A stretch of DNA of 53,935 bases from Amycolatopsis keratiniphila subsp. keratiniphila (lineage in GTDB: Bacteria; Actinomycetota; Actinomycetes; Mycobacteriales; Pseudonocardiaceae): NCBI RefSeq assembly GCF_001620365.2, contig NZ_LQMT02000012.1, positions 148,108-202,042 on the forward strand, read 5' to 3'. Of this stretch, positions 8,590 to 17,085 are shown one piece after another; the first letter of the stretch is position 1; each line of letters opens with the position of its first letter. The translations under genes were made by a program, and so were the position numbers. The notes under the pieces were generated by a model. That model ran no database searches. It saw nothing but the letters and a program-made list of their open reading frames with translations, and was not told where the DNA came from.

Positions 8590-9573
8590 ATGGGGCAGGG
8601 CAGGCGCAAGGACTTCGGGGAGTTCACCGCCAAGCTTGAGAAGCACATCGAGAAGCTGCCCGACTACGCCCAGCGCGCGCAGGAGAAGCTGCAGCGCTAC
8701 ATCCCGCCTTCCGAGCAGGGTTCCTCGCGGCCCGCTCAGCCGGCGCCGCCGCGGCCCCGCCCGCAGATGCCGCAGATGCCCGCAATGCCGAAGATCTCGC
8801 AGCAGCTGACGTCGATGGCCGCGGGGCAGATCCCGGTCGTGGCCGACGCGAAGGCCAAATGGGCGCGCTGGAACGAACCTGCCGCCAAACTGGAGCGACG
8901 CAAACGCCGGGCCTCGCGGGCACTGACGTTCTGGATCCTCCTCACCTTCCTTTGTGGACTGTTCGCCGTCGTCGCGGGCACCGGCCTGTTGAAGGACGGT
9001 CAGGCCGAAGTCCTCCAGGCCATCGCGGGCGGCGCCTTCGCCGTCATCTTCGGGACTTTCGGGGTGAAGTCGGGGCTGCGGCTGCGGACGCTCAACCGCA
9101 CCGTGCTGCCCGCCGCCCCTGCCGCTCCGCCGCCGCTGCCCCCGGCGCGGTCGGTCGCGCGGGAGCCGATGGAACGCCTCGCCGAGAGCGAGGCTTCGCT
9201 GGCGGAGCTGCTTCGCCAGCTTTCGCAGCCGACGTCGCTCGGCACCATGCCGGTTTCGGAGATCGCGGTCGCGGACGCTCGCACCACGGCCGCCGAGGCG
9301 GCGCAGGCCTTGCGCGGCCTCGCGGGCCGGATCCAAGCCATCGAACGCGGCCGCGACGCCGCGCCCGAGCGGGAACGCGGCGCCCTCGACGCCGCCATCA
9401 AGCAACTGCGCGAGCAACTCGAAGACGGCCTCGACGGCTACGGCGGTCTCGTCGCGGCCGCCGGGCACACCGTCGCGGCGAGCTCGGACGGCATGACGTC
9501 GTCCAAGGAGTCCCTGTCCGACGCGACTGACAAGCTCGCCGGCCTCGCCATGGCCCTGCGCGAACTCTCCTGA
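8590..9573 (+). CDS. PspM-like membrane partner of PspA (Rv2743c type)
   Basis: 327 residues. The N-terminal part carries KDFGEFTAKLEKHIEKLPDYAQ and a Pro-rich linker (about 40-68). Two membrane segments follow at about 111-134 (ALTFWILLTFLCGLFAVVAG) and 142-158. The C-terminal 150 residues form a helical, coiled-coil-rich domain. Position directly after pspA and overall plan match mycobacterial PspM, which anchors PspA in the ClgR-regulated Psp system. The ATG at 8590 follows GGGGAGAGGG. No PspN-like gene follows; the next DNA is a repeat array. Confidence 0.75.
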   Translation: MGQGRRKDFGEFTAKLEKHIEKLPDYAQRAQEKLQRYIPPSEQGSSRPAQPAPPRPRPQMPQMPAMPKISQQLTSMAAGQIPVVADAKAKWARWNEPAAKLERRKRRASRALTFWILLTFLCGLFAVVAGTGLLKDGQAEVLQAIAGGAFAVIFGTFGVKSGLRLRTLNRTVLPAAPAAPPPLPPARSVAREPMERLAESEASLAELLRQLSQPTSLGTMPVSEIAVADARTTAAEAAQALRGLAGRIQAIERGRDAAPERERGALDAAIKQLREQLEDGLDGYGGLVAAAGHTVAASSDGMTSSKESLSDATDKLAGLAMALRELS

Positions 9574-9580
9574 ACCCGAA

Positions 9581-9673
9581 ACTCGCGTGATTGGAGGCGT
9601 AACTCGCGTGATTGAAGGCGGATCATGGAGTTCCGTCTCCAATCACGCGAGATCGGCGTTCAATCACGCGAGT
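9581..9673. repeat. Family B array 1: four 21-nt units, two forward and two reverse, 9-nt centre
   Basis: Forward units occupy 9581-9601 and 9602-9622, both beginning ACTCGCGTGATT. A 9-nt centre (9623-9631) follows, then reverse units at 9632-9652 and 9653-9673 containing AATCACGCGAG. Units differ at a few positions but the 21-nt period is exact. The whole can fold as a hairpin of about 42 bp. It lies 7 nt after pspM. The rest of 9674-9969 has no gene; it holds an AT-richer stretch near 9720-9760 and a small GCCCGC-GTGA-GCGGGC hairpin at 9878-9893. Confidence 0.85.
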
Positions 9674-9969
9674 CACGCCCAGCCGCACGGTGCCTGAGCA
9701 GGCGCTTTCCTGGACCATCGTCTCATTCGTCGTCGCTAATACTCCATTGCGTAACGACCTGCTCACTGTGTGGTACCGAAACGCTCGCGTGACCCGAATC
9801 CGCTGGTGACGGCGACCCGCGGTGCTTAACGTTCCTTACATGCACGCAGTGCTCATCCCAGCCCGGGCCTGAACCCAGCCCGCGTGAGCGGGCGTCCCAG
9901 GGTGGCGGACCGGACACAGTGGATCTCGCGCAGTGGTCTTTCTCGTCCCCACCGAGGAAAGGACGCCCA

Positions 9970-11604
9970 GTGACGACGCTCCCCCCGGAACCAGAGCCGA
10001 CCCCCGTCCCGCCTCCCAGCTCGTACCAGCGCGTCATAGCCGCCTACGACCGGATTTCCGAAGTCGACCGCCCCGACGTCTGGATCACCCTCCGCCCGGT
10101 CGAAGACGCCCTCGTGGACGCGAAAGCCGTCGACGAGCGGCTGCGCGCGGGCGCGGACCTGCCGCTCGCGGGCACCTTGGTCGCGGTCGCGGACGTGATC
10201 GACGTCGCCGGTCTTCCCACGGCGGGGGAAGAGATCCGCGCCACCGGCGCCACGTCGGTGTCCCGGCTGACCGCGGCCGGGGCGGTCGTGCTCGGCAAGA
10301 CCAACTGCGACCGGTTCGGCAGCGATCTCCAGCACGCCAGCAGCCCGTACGGCGCCGTGAGCGCGGCGCTGAACACCGCCCGGGTCTCCGGGAGCGCGAG
10401 CAGCGGTGCGGCCGTCGCCGTCGCGCTCGGTCTCGTCGATCTGGGCGTCGGCACGGACACCGCCGGCGCGGGCCGGGTTCCCGCTTCGCTCAACGGGATC
10501 GTCGGGCTGAAGCCGACGCTGGGGCTCGTGCCGAAGACCGGTGCCGCGCCGTGCGGCGGGATCGCCCTGTTCGCCCGCAGCCTGACCCTGGGGCAGCGCG
10601 CGCTGGGGCTGATGACCGGTCCCGACGGGATCGACCCGCTCGCCCGCGACTGGCCCCCGGACGTCCGGCTGTCGGCGGGCGACCGGCCGCGGGTGGCGAT
10701 CCCGGGCTCCGACACGCTCACCGGCCTTTCGCTGCAGTCCCGATCCGCCTTCCTCGGCGCGGTTTCGGCGCTGAGGGCGTCCGGCGCCCTCGTGGAGACC
10801 GTGGAGGTCTCGGCTCTGCTGAAGGTGGGCGAGCTGATCCACGACGACGGCTTCACCGCCGACAGGCATCGTGTCGCCGAGGCCGGGATGCTCGCGCTCC
10901 GGATGCTGTCCGAGTACGACGCCCTCGTGCTCCCGACCGTCGCTGACCATCCCGACGTCGCCGAGGCGTTGTCCGATCCGGACGGTGTCTCGAAGCGGCT
11001 GGAACGCTTCACGGCGTTCGTCAACCTGCTCGATCTCGCCGCTGTCACGGTTCCGGCGTCGCCGTCGGATCTCGGGCCGTACGGGGTTTCGGTGGTGGTG
11101 CGGCCGTTCGACGACCAGGTCGCCATCGACCTGGCCGCCGTGCTCACCGACGAACAGGCCGATTTCCCTTATCCCGCACCGGGTGCGGATCTCGTGGTGT
11201 TCGGTGCGCATCTGCGCGGGCAGCCGTTGAACGGAAGCCTGGTCCGTGCCGGGGCGCGGTTCACCGGACCGGTCCAGACCGGTGAGGGCTACCGGATGGT
11301 GTTGCTGCCCACCGATCCGCCCCAGCCGGGGGTGGTGCCGGTGAGCGCCACGGGCGAGCACACGATGCTTTCGGGTGAACGCTGGCGGCTTTCGCCCGCC
11401 GCTCTCGGCGCCTTCGCCGCCACGCTGCCCGCCCCGTTCGTCCTGGGCCGGATCCGGCTGGAGAACGGGGAAACGCCGCTGGCCGTCCTGTGCGACCAGG
11501 CCGCCACGGCGACGGCGCCGGAGCTGACGCGGTACCAGTGCTGGCGTGCCTACCTCAGGTTCGTCAGTACGGCCGGGCCGCGAGACCTCGGGCGACCCGC
11601 TTGA
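9970..11604 (+). CDS. Allophanate hydrolase / amidase-signature family protein lacking catalytic Lys and Ser (pseudo-amidase)
   Basis: 544 residues with the two-domain plan of AtzF-type allophanate hydrolase. In the amidase-signature domain the catalytic Lys expected in V-K-D-N is Ala74 ([11 protein letters not shown]), and the Ser nucleophile expected in GTDTAGSGR is Ala167 ([12 protein letters not shown]); the Ser-rich loop is altered to [13 protein letters not shown]. The fold is otherwise well kept ([22 protein letters not shown]). The C-terminal domain keeps [13 protein letters not shown] and GYRMVLLP, typical of the allophanate C-domain. The GTG at 9970 follows GGAAAGGA. No urea carboxylase is nearby. 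An intact frame with lost catalysis suggests a non-amidase role. It overlaps the convergent pyrD by 41 nt. Confidence 0.8.
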   Translation: MTTLPPEPEPTPVPPPSSYQRVIAAYDRISEVDRPDVWITLRPVEDALVDAKAVDERLRAGADLPLAGTLVAVADVIDVAGLPTAGEEIRATGATSVSRLTAAGAVVLGKTNCDRFGSDLQHASSPYGAVSAALNTARVSGSASSGAAVAVALGLVDLGVGTDTAGAGRVPASLNGIVGLKPTLGLVPKTGAAPCGGIALFARSLTLGQRALGLMTGPDGIDPLARDWPPDVRLSAGDRPRVAIPGSDTLTGLSLQSRSAFLGAVSALRASGALVETVEVSALLKVGELIHDDGFTADRHRVAEAGMLALRMLSEYDALVLPTVADHPDVAEALSDPDGVSKRLERFTAFVNLLDLAAVTVPASPSDLGPYGVSVVVRPFDDQVAIDLAAVLTDEQADFPYPAPGADLVVFGAHLRGQPLNGSLVRAGARFTGPVQTGEGYRMVLLPTDPPQPGVVPVSATGEHTMLSGERWRLSPAALGAFAATLPAPFVLGRIRLENGETPLAVLCDQAATATAPELTRYQCWRAYLRFVSTAGPRDLGRPA

Positions 11605-12613
11605 CCAGACCGGGACCGTGCAGGGCGAACCCGGTGTAGAGCTGGACGAGACCGGCGCCGGCGTCGAGCATCCGTGCGGCGGCGCCGGCGTCGAAGATCC
11701 CGCCGACGCCGATGATCGGCAGCTTGCCGCCGGTTTCGCCGTGCACGAACCGCACCACCTCGACCGAGCGCGCGGTGAGCGGGCGGCCGGACAACCCGCC
11801 CGCCTGCTCGCCGATCGCGGCCTCGGGCGGCGCGATCCCTTCGCGCGACAGCGTCGTGTTGGTCGCGATCAGCCCGGCGACGCCGTGGTCGAGGCAGACC
11901 TCCAGCAGTTCCGCGAGGGCTTCGTCGGTGAGGTCGGGCGCGACCTTCACCAGCACCGGCGTCGGCTTCGCGTCGCCGGCGAGCTCGGCCGAGGTCTTGC
12001 GCAGCTCGGCGAGCAGTTCGGCCAGCGCGGACTTGTCCTGCAGCGCGCGCAATCCCGGGGTGTTCGGAGAACTGACGTTGATCGCGAAGTAGTCGGCGTA
12101 CGGGTACAAAGCCCTCAAAGAGAACCGGTAGTCCTCGACGGCTTCGTCGAGCGGGGTCACCTTGGACTTGCCGATGCTGACGCCGAGCGGCACCGGCGGC
12201 TTCCCGGTCGCGGCGAGCCGGGCGGCGAGTGCTTCGGCGCCTTCGTTGTTGAAGCCCATCCGGTTGATCACCGCGTCGGTCTCGGCGAGGGTGAACAGCC
12301 GCGGTTTGTCGTTGCCCGGCTGCGGATACCGGGTGACCGTGCCGACCTCGACGAAGCCGAAGCCGAGCGCGGGCCAGGCGTGCAGCGCGCGGCCGTTCTT
12401 GTCCATCCCGGCGGCGAGGCCGACCCGGTTCGGGAAACGCAGGCCGAGGAAGGTGACCGGATCGTCCGTCCGGTAGACGCGGCCGAGCGCGGCGAGCGCG
12501 GGGGAGACCCGGCTCAGCCTGGCGAGCGAACCGATGGTGCGTTCGTGCACGGTTTCGGGGTCGCTGCCGGAGACCCGGTAGAGAGCGGGGCGGACGATCT
12601 TGTCGAAGAGCAC
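11564..12613 (-). CDS. pyrD: Dihydroorotate dehydrogenase (quinone), class 2
   Basis: 349 residues. It oxidises dihydroorotate to orotate with FMN, passing electrons to membrane quinone (pyrimidine synthesis). Class 2 marks: an N-terminal helical quinone-tunnel segment ([15 protein letters not shown]), [31 protein letters not shown], and [12 protein letters not shown] with the catalytic Ser. The FMN phosphate loop is IIGVGGIFD near 295. The GTG at 12613 gives the usual start VLFDKIV. The gene stands alone, as class 2 pyrD often does. Confidence 0.94.
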   Translation of the reverse strand: MLFDKIVRPALYRVSGSDPETVHERTIGSLARLSRVSPALAALGRVYRTDDPVTFLGLRFPNRVGLAAGMDKNGRALHAWPALGFGFVEVGTVTRYPQPGNDKPRLFTLAETDAVINRMGFNNEGAEALAARLAATGKPPVPLGVSIGKSKVTPLDEAVEDYRFSLRALYPYADYFAINVSSPNTPGLRALQDKSALAELLAELRKTSAELAGDAKPTPVLVKVAPDLTDEALAELLEVCLDHGVAGLIATNTTLSREGIAPPEAAIGEQAGGLSGRPLTARSVEVVRFVHGETGGKLPIIGVGGIFDAGAAARMLDAGAGLVQLYTGFALHGPGLVKRVARGLAARPY

Positions 12614-12642
12614 GGCCCCATCATGCCTGGTGGATCCCGGAG

Positions 12643-13236
12643 TCAGTCGCCGAGTTCGACGAGCCGGACGCGGGCCAGGGAGAATCCCCGGTCCAGCAGG
12701 GTGACGCGGTCCGCCGTGCCCCCGGATCGCAGCCATTCGGCCGACACGGCGTCGAGTACGGCGGTGGCGGCGTTGGTGAGCAGGTCCGCGGTGAACGCGT
12801 CCAAACCGGCACCCGGCCGGTCGCGGAGGGCGTCGCTCACCCGCCTCCGCCATTCGGTCCGCCGCTGATGCAGTCGTCCGCCGAGCGCCGGAGTCGTTTC
12901 GATGAGCCGGTGCGTCGCCAGTGTTCGTTCACTCGCGTGGATCTCTTCCTGCCAGTGCCGGAGGACGTGCTGGAGAGAGGTCCATGGATCTTCCTCGGCG
13001 GGGCGAGCGCCGATGGCGGCGACCACGTTTTCGCCGGTGACGTCGATGCTGTCGAAGACGGCGTCTTCCTTCGTGGGGAAGTAGCGGAAGAAGCTGCGTT
13101 TGGTCAGCCCCGCCGCGCGGGCGATCTCGTCGACGGTCGTCTCTTCGAAGCCTTGACGGGCGAACAGGTCGATGGCCACTTCGGCGAGTTCGGCCCGCAC
13201 CGCGCGGCGTGTTCGTTCGCGTAGTCCTTCCGGCAT
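12643..13236 (-). CDS. TetR family transcriptional regulator
   Basis: 197 residues. The N-terminal helix-turn-helix is clear (about 10-57): [39 protein letters not shown]. The C-terminal ligand domain is of the MftR-like kind, with a conserved W near the C-terminal helices. It is divergent from a short-chain dehydrogenase, the likely target. The ATG at 13236 is used; an in-frame ATG at 13260 would add eight residues. Confidence 0.85.
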   Translation of the reverse strand: MPEGLRERTRRAVRAELAEVAIDLFARQGFEETTVDEIARAAGLTKRSFFRYFPTKEDAVFDSIDVTGENVVAAIGARPAEEDPWTSLQHVLRHWQEEIHASERTLATHRLIETTPALGGRLHQRRTEWRRRVSDALRDRPGAGLDAFTADLLTNAATAVLDAVSAEWLRSGGTADRVTLLDRGFSLARVRLVELGD

Positions 13237-13263
13237 GCACCGCAGTCTACTTTGCGTCATGTA

Positions 13264-13279
13264 GTGTCTATTCTGACAC
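13264..13279. promoter_or_regulatory. Possible TetR operator between tetR and the dehydrogenase
   Basis: GTGTC (13264-13268) and GACAC (13275-13279) form a dyad with a 6-nt AT-rich centre in the 67-nt divergent gap, 25 nt ahead of the dehydrogenase start. Confidence 0.45.
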
Positions 13280-13303
13280 CAGGTGACATTTTGGAGGCGG
13301 ATG

Positions 13304-14185
13304 ATGACGATGGACGGCAAGACGGTGCTCGTGACCGGGAGTACCGGTGGCATCGGCAAGGAGAGCGCCAGGCGGCTCGCCTCGCTCGGGGCACGGGTGA
13401 TCCTCGTCGGCCGCGACAAGGCGCGAGCCGAGGCCGCCGCGAAGGAACTACGCCGATCGAGCGGGCACACGAAGGTCGACGCGATCACCGCGGACCTGTC
13501 CCGGCTCCGTGACGTGCGCGAGCTCGCCGAAGAGGTCGCCGGCCGGGTGGATCGCCTGGACGTGCTGATCAACAACGCCGGGGCCGCCCGGGCCCGGCGT
13601 GAACTGACCGAGGACGGAATCGAAACCGCCTTCGCGGTCAACGTCGTGGCGCCGTTCAGCCTGACGCATGGGCTGCTGCCCGCGTTGAAACGGTCGGAGG
13701 CGGCTCGCGTCGTCAACATCACGGGGGGCATCCCGCGCGGACGGATCGACCTCGACAACCTGCAGGGAGAGAAATCGTATGTGGGACTGTCGTTCTACAA
13801 CCAGACCAAGCTGGCCCAGATGGCGATGAGTCATACCTTCGCGAAGCGGCTCGAAGGGACCGGCGTGACACTGAACGTCGCGTATCCCGGTCATGCCCAC
13901 ACCTCGATGAACAAGGACCTCGGCGCCGACGCCTACCCGCCGCCCGCCCGCCCGATCGTGCCGCTGCTCCGGCTGCTCATGCCCGTCTTCTACGGCCACC
14001 GCGCGGTGCGCAAGGCGACGAGGTCGAGTGTCCATCTCGCCTCCAGCCCCGAGGTCCGAGAAGTCACCGGGGCCTATTTCAGCAGCAAGGCCGTTCGTGT
14101 TCCTTGGCCCGAGGCCGTCCAGGACGAAACCACTCGTGGGGTGATCTGGGATCTCTGCGAAAAGGTGTGCGGTGACCGGCTCTAG
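13304..14185 (+). CDS. Short-chain dehydrogenase/reductase, retinol dehydrogenase-like
   Basis: 293 residues. The cofactor loop TGSTGGIG is at 11-18, GRD near 36-38 favours NADP(H), NNAG is at 90-93, and the catalytic Tyr165-x3-Lys169 is in YNQTK. The usual active-site Ser of VNVSSG is Thr in VNITGG (Thr140). The ATG at 13304 sits 6 nt after GGAGG; neighbouring in-frame ATGs at 13301 and 13310 are alternatives. It is probably repressed by the divergent TetR. The substrate is unknown. Its stop overlaps the convergent GNAT gene by 4 nt. Confidence 0.88.
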   Translation: MTMDGKTVLVTGSTGGIGKESARRLASLGARVILVGRDKARAEAAAKELRRSSGHTKVDAITADLSRLRDVRELAEEVAGRVDRLDVLINNAGAARARRELTEDGIETAFAVNVVAPFSLTHGLLPALKRSEAARVVNITGGIPRGRIDLDNLQGEKSYVGLSFYNQTKLAQMAMSHTFAKRLEGTGVTLNVAYPGHAHTSMNKDLGADAYPPPARPIVPLLRLLMPVFYGHRAVRKATRSSVHLASSPEVREVTGAYFSSKAVRVPWPEAVQDETTRGVIWDLCEKVCGDRL

Positions 14186-14742
14186 CGCCTCGCCTTCCAC
14201 TCGTCTTCGAGCATCGCGAAGACGAGTTCGTCGGTCCATTCGCCCTTGACGACCTCGTTCTCGCGCAGATGCGCCTCCTTGCGCATGCCGAGCCGCTCCA
14301 TCAGCGCTGCCGACGCGGTGTTGCGTCCGTCACAGCGGCCGATGATCCGGTGCAGGCCCAGTTCTTCGAAGCCGAGCCGCAGCAGTTCGGTGGCGGCCTC
14401 CGCGGCGAAGCCCTTGCCGTGGTGATCGGGATGGAAGACGAACCCGATCTCGCCCTGGCGGTGCTCGCTGCTGAGGTATTCGAGGTTCAGGTCGCCGATC
14501 AGCTGCCCGGTCTCGGTCAGCTCCACGGCCACCGCGAGGAGCTGGCCTTCCTTCGACAGGCTGCTGCTGTGCACCCGTTTGGCGAGGGCGGCGGCGGATT
14601 CGGCCCGGCTGCGCGGCCCCCAGTAGAGGTAGCGGGCGACGTCGGCACGGGACTGGAAGGAGTTGAGTTCGTCGAGATCCGCGGGAGTGAAGGCGCGGAG
14701 GGTCAGTCGCTGGGTGATGATCGGGAAATCGGGCCTCAGCAT
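14182..14742 (-). CDS. GNAT family N-acetyltransferase (RimJ/RimL type)
   Basis: 186 residues. TQRLTLRAFTPADLDEL at the N-terminus and the acetyl-CoA loop HPDHHGKGFAAEA (about 104-116), followed by LHRIIGRCDGRNTASAALMERLGM, are typical of the RimJ/RimL branch that acetylates protein N-termini or small amines. No neighbour hints at the substrate. The start is the ATG at 14742; a long structured non-coding stretch lies upstream. Confidence 0.85.
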   Translation of the reverse strand: MLRPDFPIITQRLTLRAFTPADLDELNSFQSRADVARYLYWGPRSRAESAAALAKRVHSSSLSKEGQLLAVAVELTETGQLIGDLNLEYLSSEHRQGEIGFVFHPDHHGKGFAAEAATELLRLGFEELGLHRIIGRCDGRNTASAALMERLGMRKEAHLRENEVVKGEWTDELVFAMLEDEWKARR

Positions 14743-15102
14743 GGCGTCAGGCTATCCAGTCTGCGGGGTTCCCGGGGCGGAACTGCGGCGGACGGTCCTT
14801 CGGGGCGGCGGATGGTCCTCCTGCCCCGGAAATAGGGGTACCCCCGAGGCGGCTCCCGGACGCCGGGAATCGGCGTCCGGGCCCGAGCCGGACCGGTGCT
14901 CGGGAACCTCGGGGGCCCGGTGACTGCCTGGTATTCGCTAGCAGGCATCACGCGAAGCAGAGACGACGAGCCGAAGGTGGCTCCAACTTGCGTTGTATCG
15001 CTGCTCTGAAGTCCTACGCGTGGGGTCCGCTAGCGGACAGCCACCTCACGAGTCCTGTTGGAATACAACTTTGGACCACCTCCTCTCTCGTGTACCGCCA
15101 CG
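14743..15102 (-). other. 360-nt gene-free region with dense inverted repeats; candidate structured RNA
   Basis: Between the adenosine deaminase stop and the GNAT start, both on the minus strand. Seen: GTTG-N5-CAAC (15057-15069); a perfect 14-bp palindrome GTCCGCTAGCGGAC (15025-15038); CAAC-GCAA-GTTG with a GNRA loop on the minus strand (14984-14995); GAGCC-N6-GGCTC (14968-14983); AGGTGGCT (14975-14982) complementary to AGCCACCT (15039-15046); and a 10-bp stem CCCGGACGCC / GGCGTCCGGG (14855-14864 / 14872-14881). A 21-codon minus frame (15014-15079) follows GAGGAG without spacing and is not convincing as a gene. No known RNA family recognised. Confidence 0.4.
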
Positions 15103-16152
15103 CTATGCGAGGAGTTCGGGGTCCTGCAACAAGATTTCGTCGATCTCCCGCAGCAGGACGATCTTGTCCGCCGAGGGCAGAAAAGAGGCTTCCACGGCGT
15201 TCTTCGCGAACAGGGCGATTTCGGCCGCCGTCAGGCCCAGGGCTTCGGCCACCGCCGCGTACTCGCCGTCGAGGGTGGCGCCGAACATCGGCGGGTCGTC
15301 GGTGTTGAGCGTGACCAGCACGCCGTGGTCGAGCAGCCGTCGCACGGGATGCGCCGCGATCGAGGGGAACTGGCCGGTCCGGATATTGGAAGTCGGGCAG
15401 ACCTCCAGCGGGATCCGTTGCACGGCAAGGTATTCCAGTAGCGCCGGATCGGTGTGCGCGCCGACACCGTGCCCGATCCGCTCGGCGCCGAGATCGTGCA
15501 CCGCCGACCAGACGGTGGCGGGCCCGGTGGTCTCGCCCGCGTGCGGGACGCTGTGCAGCCCCGCCTCCCTCGCCGTGGTGAAGAACGGGGCGAACTGCGC
15601 ACGGCCGACACCGACCTCGGGGCCGCCGAGACCGAAGGACACCAGGCCTTCGGGGCGTTCGCGCAGCGCGAACACGACCGTCTCGCGGCCGGCGACGACC
15701 CCTTTCTCGCCGGGAATGTCGAAGCACCAGGCCAGTTCCACCCCGTGGTCGCTCCGTGCCGCCGCCCGTCCGGTGGCGAGCCCGGTGAGGAGATCGTCGG
15801 ACGGCATCCCGTCGAGGACATGGTTGTACGGCGTCACGGTCACTTCGGCGTACCGGGCGTTCTGCGCGGCCAGGTCGGCCGCCAGCCCGGTGACGAGGGT
15901 GTGGATGTCGCGGGCGTCGCGCACGAGCGACGTCACCGCCAGGTAGTTGCGGAGGAAATGCGGGAAATCGCGGAAGGTGAAGAACTCGGCGAGCGCCGCG
16001 GGTTCGGTGGGCACGCCCGCGGACGGGCGGCGGCGGGCCAGTTCCAGCACCGTGGGCAGGCTCGCCGAGCCGACGAGGTGGACGTGCAGTTCGACCTTGG
16101 GCAGGGCGTGCACGAACGCGCGCAGCGCCTCGCCCGTGAGGATTCCGGGCAT
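15103..16152 (-). CDS. Adenosine deaminase family protein
   Basis: 349 residues, metal-dependent deaminase TIM barrel. Zinc ligands and catalytic groups are present: HVH (His23, His25) in KVELHVHLVGS, SVPHAGE in the middle with the HAGE Glu, ERIGHGVG, and TDDPPMF near the C-terminus. It deaminates adenosine or a related aminopurine nucleoside; the SFGLGGPE segment is also seen in aminodeoxyfutalosine deaminases, so the substrate is uncertain. The start is ATG 16152. The 123 nt up to nei2 hold no gene beyond a weak 20-codon frame. Confidence 0.85.
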   Translation of the reverse strand: MPGILTGEALRAFVHALPKVELHVHLVGSASLPTVLELARRRPSAGVPTEPAALAEFFTFRDFPHFLRNYLAVTSLVRDARDIHTLVTGLAADLAAQNARYAEVTVTPYNHVLDGMPSDDLLTGLATGRAAARSDHGVELAWCFDIPGEKGVVAGRETVVFALRERPEGLVSFGLGGPEVGVGRAQFAPFFTTAREAGLHSVPHAGETTGPATVWSAVHDLGAERIGHGVGAHTDPALLEYLAVQRIPLEVCPTSNIRTGQFPSIAAHPVRRLLDHGVLVTLNTDDPPMFGATLDGEYAAVAEALGLTAAEIALFAKNAVEASFLPSADKIVLLREIDEILLQDPELLA

Positions 16153-16275
16153 GACAAAGCTCCCTGGGAGAAGTGAAGGGTGACGTGCGGAGGAGCGGGC
16201 GGCTCAGGGAGCGAGGTCGCCGCGTTCGGTGTCGGCCCCGTAGAGCGGGAGCTTGAACAGCGTCACGAGGTCAGC

Positions 16276-17079
16276 TTAGCCGCTCGGGGCAGGCCCGGAC
16301 TGGCATTTCGGGCAGAACCAGGTCGGTCTCGCCTGGTGCCCGGCGCCCTGGGGTGCGACGCGAAGCCGTCCGCCGCACCGGAAGCAGCCCTGTTTGGTCC
16401 GCTCGTAGACCCAGTGCTCGCGGCCGCGCCGGAGATCGCCGGTGGTGGTCTGGGAGGTGCGCCAAGCGTTGCTCTTCAGCAGTTTGCGGCCGAGCGCGAC
16501 CGCTTTCGCCGTGTCCACTTCGGACACCGGTGTCCACGGCGTGACGCCGAGCAGGAAACACATCTCGACCTTGTACATGTTCCCGATCCCGGCCATGATC
16601 CGCTGATCCAGCAAGGCGTCGCCCAGTTCGCGCTCCGGATCCGCGGCCAGCGCGGCCGCCGCCCGCCCCGCCAGCTCGTCCGTCCACTGTGGATCGAGCA
16701 GATCCGGCCCGAGATGGCCGACCAGACGGTCTTCCTCGTCCGTGGGCACGAGTTCGAGGTCGTGCACGCGGAAGCCGATCGCCTGCAGTTCCTCGGTGGC
16801 CAGGATGACCCGCGCCTGATGCGCCGGATGCCGCCAGCGCGCGCCCGCCCGGTAGACGTCCCACTTGCCGTCCATCCGCAGATGGCTGTGCAGGGTGAGC
16901 TCGCCGGAAAGGCGGGTCAGCAGATGTTTGCCGACCGTGCCGACGCCGAGCACGTCACGTCCGGCGAGATCCGTCGTGGCCAGTTGTGGGACCCGGAACT
17001 CGCCGCGCAGCAAGGTCTTGCCCGCCAACGCCTTGTCGAGGACCTTGCCGGCGAGGAAGACGGTGTCGCCTTCGGGCAT
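16276..17079 (-). CDS. nei2: Endonuclease VIII / Fpg-Nei family DNA glycosylase
   Basis: 267 residues. It starts MPEGD, with Pro2 as catalytic nucleophile and Glu3 as acid. GTVGKHLL supplies the DNA-contacting Lys, the helix-two-turn-helix DQRIMAGIGNMYK precedes the C-terminal zinc finger with Cys pairs in CFRCGG and CPKC. It excises oxidised pyrimidines and nicks abasic sites in base-excision repair. It resembles mycobacterial Nei2 (Rv3297). The ATG at 17079 is 6 nt after the parA stop, so the two are probably co-transcribed. Confidence 0.92.
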   Translation of the reverse strand: MPEGDTVFLAGKVLDKALAGKTLLRGEFRVPQLATTDLAGRDVLGVGTVGKHLLTRLSGELTLHSHLRMDGKWDVYRAGARWRHPAHQARVILATEELQAIGFRVHDLELVPTDEEDRLVGHLGPDLLDPQWTDELAGRAAAALAADPERELGDALLDQRIMAGIGNMYKVEMCFLLGVTPWTPVSEVDTAKAVALGRKLLKSNAWRTSQTTTGDLRRGREHWVYERTKQGCFRCGGRLRVAPQGAGHQARPTWFCPKCQSGPAPSG

Positions 17080-17085
17080 CGGAGG

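Noticed and set aside
9970..11604. Calling the gene a functional allophanate hydrolase
   Set aside because: Both the catalytic Lys and the nucleophilic Ser positions are Ala in the translated sequence.
15014..15079. 21-codon minus-strand frame in the structured gap
   Set aside because: The GAGGAG purine run abuts the GTG with no spacing, and the sequence is better explained by RNA or DNA structure.
16204..16266. 20-codon minus-strand frame between nei2 and the adenosine deaminase gene (start GTG, ends GDLAP)
   Set aside because: No ribosome site and no recognisable family; too short to support.
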